From Chrysochromulina parva (Eukaryota > Haptophyta > Prymnesiales > Chrysochromulinaceae): 24,004 nt of DNA. How positions within the stretch are numbered: position 1 is the first letter of the stretch; the number at the start of each line of letters is the position of its first letter. The notes beneath the pieces are model-generated. The model saw only the letters and a list, made by a program, of their open reading frames with translations. It did not search any database and had not been told where the DNA came from. The stretch covers positions 1 to 24,004 of the forward strand of contig PJAB01000552.1 in NCBI GenBank assembly GCA_002887195.1. The letters run 5' to 3'. The translations under genes and the position numbers were made by a program. Of this stretch, positions 1 to 7,038 are shown in pieces.

Positions 1-164
1 ACCAAACATGGTAAGACAGTATGCATGCATCTACTAAGAGATGTACCGACCCCTCCCCTGACCTAAGCCCACACCGGCCCTACTCATAGGGGAGGTCTTG
101 CTGGACCTCAGTCGAGATCAAGTGAGTTTCCCCACTTGTCTCGCGACATTGCGGACTTGCTTCG
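1..164. promoter_or_regulatory. 5' flank of the aldo/keto reductase gene
   Basis: No gene is supported here. The stretch precedes the reductase start codon and probably holds its 5' UTR and part of the promoter. An in-frame TGA at 123-125 lies upstream of the ATG, so the coding frame cannot simply extend leftward without splicing. A GCATGCAT tract sits near position 22. A plastid-targeting exon further upstream cannot be excluded because the window begins here. Confidence 0.4.
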
Positions 165-1289
165 ATGCGGCTGCCTCTGAATTTCCCGGACTTCTCCCTC
201 CCAGGGCAGCAGACGCCACAGCTCAGCGTCGGCGAGGGCATGCGCGTAGCGCAGTTGGGCTTCGGAACCTGGTCGTGGGGCAACAAGCTGCTGTGGGGCT
301 ACGACGAGGCGAATGATGCAAAGCTGCAGGAGGCGTTCGACACCGTGTTCAAGCAAAGTACACCATTCGATGGACGGCGATTCTTCTTCGATACGGGCGA
401 CTCGTACGGCACCGGCAAGCTCGAGGGTCGAGCGGAGCAGCTCCTGGGCACTTTCCGGCGCGAGATAGCAAAGCCGGAGCGGTGTGTCATCGGCACCAAG
501 CTTGCCATCTACCCTACGAGGCTGACGGGCGCTTCGTTTGAGGACGCTTGCCGCTCGTCGCTTCAGCGCATGGGCCGTGAGCAGATCGAGCTTGTCCAGG
601 CCCATTGGAGCGCACAGAACTTTCAGCCCTGGCAGGAGCCAGCCGTGTGGGATGGGCTCGCACGATGCCACGAGGCAGGGCTTGCGAGGGCGGTGGGCAC
701 ATCCAACTACGGCCCGAAGCAGCTCGTAAAGGCGAACACGTACTGGCGTGAGCGCGGCGTGCCTCATACGGTGAACCAGGTGCTCACCACGGCGTTCTCC
801 AGCCGCCACAAAAGGCCTTGCATGCATGTGCTCACCACGGCGCGTGCCTCCCTTGCGCAGGTGCAGCTCTCGCTGCTCTCTCAGCTGCCGCTCGAGAGCG
901 GCCAGATCGAGAGCTGCCGCGAGCTCGGCGTGACGCCGATCGGGTATTCGCCGCTCGCACTCGGGGTGCTCTCTGGCAAGTACGACGAGGGCACGCTGCC
1001 CGAGGGGCCGCGCGGACTGATCTTCAAGGCACTGCTCCCGAGCTGCAGACCGTTGCTCGGTACGCTGCGCGAGATCGCCCAGGCGCGCGGCGTGAGTATG
1101 TCTGCCGTGGCCATCAACTGGTGCATGGGCAAGGGCTGCCTCGTCATCGTTGGGATGAAATCTCCCGAGCAGGTGGCCGACAACCTCGCGGCTCTCACGT
1201 TTACATTGGGCACAGCCGAAGTCGATGAGCTCGAGCGCGCCGCTGCCAAGGCCAAGAAGGCGACGCAGAACATCTTCCAGACGGTGTGA
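165..1289 (+). CDS. Aldo/keto reductase, pyridoxal reductase (PLR1)-like
   Basis: This is an NADPH-dependent aldo/keto reductase. The closest family I recognise is plant plastid pyridoxal reductase, which reduces pyridoxal to pyridoxine in vitamin B6 salvage. Visible hallmarks are the N-terminal LGFGTWSWGNKLLWGYD segment, the active-site tetrad D76 (DTGDSYG), Y81, K112 (GTKLAIYP) and H147 (VQAHW), the SNYGPKQLVK strand, the INWCMGKG segment, and a C-terminus ending QNIFQT as in PLR1. Proposed exons are 165-779 and 861-1289. They encode 347 residues, normal for the family. Without splicing, a 27-residue insert interrupts the conserved VNQ-VQLSLLS strand. The ATG at 165 follows an in-frame stop at 123-125. 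The gene is convergent with the dehydrogenase downstream. Family is secure; the precise substrate is inferred from similarity in memory. Confidence 0.87.
   Translation: MRLPLNFPDFSLPGQQTPQLSVGEGMRVAQLGFGTWSWGNKLLWGYDEANDAKLQEAFDTVFKQSTPFDGRRFFFDTGDSYGTGKLEGRAEQLLGTFRREIAKPERCVIGTKLAIYPTRLTGASFEDACRSSLQRMGREQIELVQAHWSAQNFQPWQEPAVWDGLARCHEAGLARAVGTSNYGPKQLVKANTYWRERGVPHTVNQVLTTAFSSRHKRPCMHVLTTARASLAQVQLSLLSQLPLESGQIESCRELGVTPIGYSPLALGVLSGKYDEGTLPEGPRGLIFKALLPSCRPLLGTLREIAQARGVSMSAVAINWCMGKGCLVIVGMKSPEQVADNLAALTFTLGTAEVDELERAAAKAKKATQNIFQTV
780..860 (+). other. In-frame 81-nt intron in the aldo/keto reductase gene
   Basis: It begins GTGCTC and ends GCGCAG. Removing it joins VNQ to VQLSLLS, restoring an uninterrupted family-conserved strand. 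Its length is a multiple of three with no stop in frame, so the unspliced frame stays open. The 15-mer GTGCTCACCACGGCG occurs twice inside (780-794 and 828-842), with a GCATGCAT tract between the copies. Confidence 0.8.
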
Positions 1290-1741
1290 GCATCAGCATG
1301 GTGCATGCGATTGGCGGTGCGGCCGGGTTACGCCTACAGCTGTGTGGATTCCAATACACGGAGAACGCATCTCGAGGGCGGGGCGGCTTCGTCACTTCCG
1401 AAACGCACGGCATGTGCATGGTGTGTACTCACTCTACGTTTTAGCATGACGTGAGAGCGCGGTCGGCAGGACGGCACGAACGACGCACGATTGCCGTGCG
1501 ACCAGATCTAAGTGAACAGGGCGAGCACAGATCGGATTCCGAATGCGCTTTTATTATAATTGTATTATTGCCCGAGCGGATTCGCGCCGCATTCGAATTT
1601 CGATCGTCCATGTGATTCGATTCCCGCACCATGGCCGTGGCGGATCGCGACGGTTTGGTTTCATCGCGTGGACGGAGCAGGACGGCACGGGATACTTTAC
1701 TCTCGCTTACGGCATGCATGAGTGGAAACTGCGACTCAGAC
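1290..1741. other. Intergenic region between convergent genes
   Basis: This region holds the 3' flanks of the reductase (+) and the dehydrogenase (-). No convincing gene is present; short frames here have no recognisable protein. A markedly AT-rich island at about 1549-1569 stands out from the GC-rich surroundings. Two GCATGC-type tracts lie near 1303 and 1712. Confidence 0.6.
1550..1555 (-). terminator. Candidate AATAAA polyadenylation signal for the dehydrogenase gene
   Basis: Read on the minus strand, the AT-rich island contains AATAAA about 190 nt downstream of the dehydrogenase stop codon. The hexamer matches the animal/plant consensus. Whether this organism uses it is unknown, so this is only a position-based suggestion. 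Confidence 0.3.
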
Positions 1742-4316
1742 TCACCACCCAGCCACAAAATAGTTTCGAAAGCAGTAGCCGCGCACGAGCCACGTGCGGT
1801 CGGTCGCGTGGCTAAAGACCGGGTCGAGCACCCTTGCTGCGCCGTCGTCCTCGTCGAGGGGCGGACCGATCCACGTGGCATGGCGCGCCGCCATCACGCC
1901 GACGGCCCTGGGCGCCATGTCGGTCACCCATCCGGTATCGACCGAGTTCATGAGCACCCGGTACTGTGAATAGAAGCTCGCAGCCGACGTGAACGTGAGC
2001 ATGTTGAGAGCCGCTTTGCCCATGTTCGTGTGTGGATGTGCGTGCGACTTCTTGCCCACACTAAACTTGCCTTCCACAGCCGTGACGTTGACCACGTGGC
2101 TGCACGGCTCGTCGTCGGAAGCGGGGCGGAGGATGGGTGCGAGCCTCGTGCACAAGATGAAGGGGGCGGCTGCGTTGGCCGCGAGCGTCTGGAGCATCTC
2201 AATGGTGCCCACCTGCCAAATTAGGGAGGATCGGGCGCATGCACTCGCAGTTGGATGCACTCGGTCAATCCAAGTTAGGGTTCTAGTGGGGTGCATGCAT
2301 GCACTCTGGCGCACGCACCTCGCCCAGCCGACGAGACCACGAATTAATGCCAGACAGGTCGAGAGGCTGCCGTGACTCATCGAGCACACCGGCGGGGAAG
2401 TCTGCGAGCGCCACTTGCATCGCAGAGTCCGCCAAGGCGACCTCACCAAGCCCGGCCGTGCTCACCAGCGGTGCCGACGCGCCCAAGAGCGCGCTCGCGT
2501 CGTCGTGAGCACCCGCGTCGTCGTGAGCGCATGCGTCGTCGTGAGCTCTCGCGTCGTCGTGAGCACTCGCAGTCGCTCCGCCGGGACCGCCAGCGCCATC
2601 GTGTGCAGAGGTCGTGGAGGCGAGGGCTGGCGGCGGTTGTGCCAGTGGCGGCGGCGGTAGTGCCAGTGGCGGTAGTGGATGCGGCAGCGCAGCGGCGGGG
2701 TGTGCACAGAGTTCAGGTGCATGCATCCCTCCCGTGCACGTCTTGAGGCACGTGGGCGCACGCAGCACGGCGGCCGCGGCGGGCGGCAGGAGCCGTTGAG
2801 CTCGATCCTCGAGCTCAGCCATGCGCAGCTGCCAGCCTACGGGGCGCGTGAGTGTCTGCGCCGCGTTGTTGACCAAGCAGTGCAGCCGCGGGTACGACAA
2901 GAGCACCGCCGCACAAAAGCGCTCGACGAGTACAATGTCCGAGAGCTCGAGGGGGCCCACCTGTGGGGAAATGGCGCGCCGTGGTGAGCACCTGCATGCC
3001 ATGCTGGGGGTCGGGCGCCGTGGTGAGCATTTGCATGCTGGGGGCGGGCGCCGTGGCAAAGGTCCGAGATCTCTCGAGGGGACCGACCACCCGCAGCCGC
3101 TCCGCCCAAGTCCCAAAGTCGGCCTCGCGGGAGTACCGAAGCGCCGCGTCGGCGGGGAAGCGCGTCGTCGTGAGCACGGTCGCACCCGCGCGCAGCAGCT
3201 TGAGAACCGTCGCGTAACTGACACGAGGGAGGCGATCAGAGGCAATCAGAGGTCATCAGCGCTTGAGAACCGTCGCGTAACTGACACGAGGGAGGCGATC
3301 AGAGGCCATCAGAGGTCATCAGCAGCTTGAGAACCGTCGCGTAACTGACACGAGGGAGGCGATCAGAGGCCATCAGAGGTCATCAGCGCTTGAGAACCGT
3401 CGCGTAACTGACACGAGGGAGGCGATCAGAGGCAATCAGAGGTCATCAGCGTGCAATTTATGGCACTCATCTGGCAAGCAGAGGCCCATCATCTGGCAAT
3501 CATCTGGCAAGCAGAGGCCCATCATCTGGCAATCATCTGGCAAGCAGAGGTCCATTAGCTCCCCCTGTACCCAATGCGCACGCGTCCCCCCGTGACCAGC
3601 GCCACGTGCCCCCTCAAGTCCGCAGTCTGCTGTCGCTTCGTCCAGTTCAGCTCGGCGCATCGAAGGCAGAGCTGGTGATAAAAGTCGTGGCGCGCTTGGT
3701 GCGTGCAGTCGCCACGGCACACGTTGCAGATCCTGCGGAAGTCGCCCGGTGGCGGCAGGCGCGACGTCCCGCCGACGCTCCCATCGAACGGCTCGTCGAG
3801 CGACCGGCCGAGTAAATCGGTGCTCCATCCACCACGCCCGACGCTGAACGAGATGGTGACGGCGCCTTGGACTCGCGGGTCCACGCGAACGCGCACGCGC
3901 ACACGCACCATCGAGCTCGCGGAGATGTCATCGCCTGCCGGCTCCGACACATCAGTGATGCGAGGCTGCTCGTGCGTCAAGGCGGCACACTCCTGCTTGA
4001 TCTGCTCGAGCGTGGCCTTGCGCGCGGAGTTCAGACCGCATTCGTTGGCGTCGATGCGCTCACGCCGGTGCTGACCGCGAATGAGCGCTTCAAGCCGCCG
4101 CAGCTCCTTGAGCGTCTCCTTGTGCTTGGTAGTCTCCGCGAGGAACTCCTTCACGTCCTTGTTCTCAAACGCCTCCTTGACGCACGCTCGTTTGACCAGC
4201 GCGATCGCAGCTGCTCTCAGCTCTGCGAATTGCGGTTCCTCGATGCTTGATGGCGACAGCCTCCGCAGCACCGACGTGGCGGCGGCGACCTCCGCAGACG
4301 TCGGAGATACGTCCAT
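1742..4316 (-). CDS. Atypical short-chain dehydrogenase with N-terminal Zn-binding motif
   Basis: Proposed exons on the minus strand are 4316-3571, 3217-3091, 2960-2319 and 2212-1742. They total 1986 nt (661 residues) with consistent phases. Residues 1-190 are of unknown function, helical and charged, including a short run of alternating V and R. C197, C200, C217 and C220 form two CxxC pairs, likely a zinc site. The dehydrogenase fold starts near residue 237: VTGGRVRIGY is the cofactor loop, then TTRFPADAA, NNAA at 322-325, the structural Asn518 (NAAAPF), and HTNMGKAALNM with Lys571. The usual catalytic Tyr position is Thr567, as I recall for this HTNMxKAALNM subfamily. A proline- and histidine-rich insert of about 100 residues sits between NNAA and the conserved FPAG...NSW stretch. 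The substrate is unknown. It is divergent from the filamin-type gene. Confidence 0.78.
2213..2318 (-). other. Dehydrogenase intron 3
   Basis: On the minus strand it runs from GTGCGTGC to TTTGGCAG, 106 nt, phase 0. Splicing joins RRLGE to VGTIEMLQ, which matches the continuous helix of the family. The intron contains two GAGTGCATGC-type tracts. Confidence 0.8.
2497..2568 (-). repeat. 18-nt tandem repeat, four copies, in dehydrogenase exon 3
   Basis: Four copies of an 18-nt unit with core GCGTCGTCGTGAGC on the plus strand. On the coding strand each copy reads GCTCACGACGACGC and encodes a hexapeptide containing AHDDA. The insert is absent from the conserved fold. The same core recurs in introns of this gene and of the neighbouring reductase. 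Confidence 0.9.
2961..3090 (-). other. Dehydrogenase intron 2
   Basis: On the minus strand it runs from GTGGTCGG to CCCCACAG, 130 nt, phase 0. Splicing gives ERLRVGPLELSD, aligning without a gap to the usual dehydrogenase spacing. The first 29 nt of the intron closely resemble the first 24 nt of the next exon. The intron also holds two copies of a GCTCACCACGGCG motif, each next to a GCATGC. Confidence 0.8.
3198..3450. repeat. 63-64-nt minisatellite, four copies, spanning a splice acceptor
   Basis: Copies begin at 3198, 3261, 3325 and 3388 with GCTTGAGAACCGTCGCGTAA and are nearly identical. Read on the minus strand, each unit contains CTGATTGCC-like motifs, the acceptor GTGTCAG and the first about 20 nt of dehydrogenase exon 2. 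Only the copy nearest the exon continues into conserved protein. Confidence 0.95.
3218..3570 (-). other. Dehydrogenase intron 1, built from two minisatellites
   Basis: On the minus strand it runs from GTACAGG to GTGTCAG, 353 nt. Splicing joins ATTGG to TTACGCG and gives RVRIGYATVLKLLRAG, the conserved cofactor-binding turn and helix. Almost all of the intron is accounted for by the 63-nt and 33-nt tandem arrays. Confidence 0.82.
3468..3554. repeat. 33-nt tandem repeat, about 2.6 copies
   Basis: A CATCTGGCAAGCAGAGGCCC unit recurs at 3468, 3501 and 3534 with at most one or two differences. It lies entirely inside dehydrogenase intron 1, next to the donor site. Confidence 0.92.
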
Positions 4317-4559
4317 TCCGCGCGTTCACACCTCACGCGCGTGCCCGGTGACGTGGCCAACGCGCTCGCCGGCGGACTTTGCCACACGATGGAACACCGT
4401 TTCCACAGTTTTCCTCGCCATGTTGTCGCATGCATGCTCGACGCAACCAAAAGGGACAACTTCGAAAGTTCAGTTTTGGTGGGGCCCATTGACTTTTTGG
4501 AGTCTTGCTCTCGCGAGAAAGTGCCTGGCGACGGAGCAACGCACGCGAGCGACGTGGGC
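4317..4559. promoter_or_regulatory. Divergent promoter region between dehydrogenase and filamin-type genes
   Basis: The two genes start head to head about 240 bp apart, so this interval probably drives both. It contains the 10-bp palindrome TCTCGCGAGA at 4509-4518, a GCATGCATGC tract near 4430 and a relatively AT-rich stretch around 4450-4505. If translation of the plus gene starts at 4389 or 4434 rather than 4560, part of this becomes coding. Confidence 0.45.
4509..4518. promoter_or_regulatory. TCTCGCGAGA palindrome
   Basis: A perfect 10-bp palindrome in the head-to-head intergenic region, 41 bp before the proposed ATG at 4560. In animals the identical sequence is a known promoter element bound by BANP/Kaiso-type factors. 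Relevance in this lineage is only suggested by its position. Confidence 0.35.
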
Positions 4560-6978
4560 ATGGCGCCCAAAGAACACGCAGGCGATGAGAAGGAGAAGAA
4601 GCATGTCAATCCCAAGGAGCAAGCGTTGCTGGCGGATGCGGCACGACGGGAACTTGCTGCGCTCACGATGATTGAGGCTGCGATCGTCACGTGGCTAGCA
4701 GCGGATGCGGGCAGGAACCTCAAGATCAAAGCCGAGGCGGAAGTGGCAGAGGCGAAACTCAAGGTGGAAAAGGAGGAGACACAGACCAGATCTGCCATCG
4801 CCCTTGAGAAGATAGCGACCGCAGCAGCGGATGAGAGCCGCGAAAAGGTTGTGAGCTCGAAAGCGGCCGCCATCGCCGCACAGGAATATGCGTACGAAAT
4901 CGCGCACTCGACAGACGAGGCGGCTGCGCTGTTGCAAGAGGCCAAGGCCGACATCAAGAAGTCCATGCTGGAAGTGACGATCGCCGAGAAGGCGCTTGCG
5001 AATGCGGTGGAGAGGCTTCGTGCTTCCTCAACGGACTTCAAGTGGGCGAAACGGGAGTATGAGAGGGCGGAAGGGCTGGCGGCGGATTCCAAGTTGGCCG
5101 AGAGCGCTGCCGCGGGTGCGCGCGCAGCGCCGCTGCTTCGGCTCTCCCTTTCGGGCGGGGCGGGTCGCGGGTGAAGGGGGGGGGAGCGCGACGAAGCGCA
5201 TCCCCCCTACCCCCAACATCCCCCCGCCGTCCCCGGTGCCCCACCTGATCTCTCGCTTGCCTATCGCTTGCCGCTCTCTCCGCGTCGTAGCCAACCCATC
5301 TATTGATTCTTAAGAGCCGTCTTAAGCGCCGTCGCATGCGGGCCGCGAGGTGCCTTGTTTCCACGCGTGCTTCCACCCACCCTCCCTTGGCGGCCCCCTT
5401 TCCCCTTGGCGCAGACAACGTAGACAAGTCGGAGAAGTTGGCTGAGTTCTTACGTCTGGAAGCGATCGCCAAGGCGGACGCCTTCCAAGGACCGCGGCTC
5501 GAGCTTGAAAGGGTTGCGGAAGAGCTCGAGGCCAAATACGAGGCCCTTAGGGAATGGAAAGGGTCGGGAACCGTTTGGGAGACGTGAGTTGCGGCTGATT
5601 GCCACTGATTGCATATGTTTGCATATGATTGGCTCTGATGGCCCCCGCGAAACGTGAGCTGCGGCCATGCACGCTCGCATGCACAGCTGCGCCGCATGCC
5701 CGCCTGTAGCCCGCGCGCACGCCGGCGCCTCCGCTCGCGTATCGGTTGTCATCGAGTGCGCCCCAGGATCGCGTGCCCACTTCGACGCGGGCCTGAGTGT
5801 GCGGGTAAAGTGCGAGTCTGACGCTCCCTCGTCCCCCCCCCTCCCCGTCTCACAAATACGGTGCAGCCGAGCCGAGGAAGACGTCAAGATGAAGGAGCTC
5901 GAGCACCGCGCGCTGCAAGCGAAGGTGACCAAGAACACGCATGCCGAGACGGTGGCGAGGAAGGGGGCCGAAGACGCCTTCAAAAAGATTGAGCAGAACA
6001 AGGAGACTGCGAAACGAAAGAGCGAGGCACGGGAGGCAGCGGAGAAAACGTTGAGTGAGACGCGCCAGGTCTTCGAGGCGGCGCAGCTCTCATCCCTCGA
6101 GATACAGCAGCAGAACGACGAGGCCGAGAAGGGGCTGATCGCCGCGAAGGCGAATCAAGAGGCCATGACCAAGAATCTCGAGCACGCCGAGTTCGCTGCG
6201 TCCACGAAGGCAGTACGCAAGGCTCAGGCGGATGCGGACGCGGCGCAGGTGGCGGAGCTCACTGAGGAGAAGAGGCTCACCACACTCGTGGCGCGTGCCT
6301 TGCAAATGACGGAAGCGGTGACGCGCGCGATCGCCGACCGCGACGCGGCCATTGCCAAGCACCAGGCAAAGGAGGTGGCCCTAGAGAAGGCGGCCGAGAA
6401 GATCCGCGAGGCTGAGGCGCGCCTGATGCAGGCTGACACGCTTGTGGCGGAGCTCGAGCACGTGGTGCTCGAGATTGGGATCGCAAAATTCGCATCCAAG
6501 GTGCGAGCTGATTGCCACCGATTGCATGCTGACTGCCCCCCGATTGCATGCTAATTGGGTACTAATTGGGATCGCCAAATTCGCATCCAAGGACGTGCAC
6601 ATAGCACCAGAGGAGGCGATGTCGAATGCGGAGGGCGCGAGACGACCCCGGCGCACCGCCGCGCTTCGCGACATCAGGATGATTGCGAGCCGTGGCGCGC
6701 ATGAGCTGAGCGTCGTGGATAAGTGGTGGCTCTTCCGGGGCTGGGTGGCCGAGGGCAACCACAGCGAGGACATGATGTGGAACGTTCGGAAGCTCTTCTA
6801 CTCCGCCGACGGCAAGGAGCTTGTAAGGTGCGAGTCTTGCGCCCTCCCTGCTGCTCAGGCGATCGCGGCGCATCCAGCCTCCATATCGGCGCGAAGCAGC
6901 GCGTCGTGAGAATCTCTCTCCCCCTCTTCTCTCTCTTCTCTCTCTTCTCTCTCTTCTCTCTCTTCTCTCTCTTCTCTC

Positions 6979-7038
<60 letters not shown>

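Noticed and set aside
165..1289. Reductase as a bacterial contaminant or single-exon gene
   Set aside because: An in-frame segment with GT-AG ends disrupts a conserved strand and is best explained by an intron. The closest remembered sequence is the plant plastid enzyme.
3198..3554. Regularly spaced repeats as a possible CRISPR array
   Set aside because: Units are contiguous without unique spacers, and lie within a eukaryotic intron bounded by a splice donor and acceptor.
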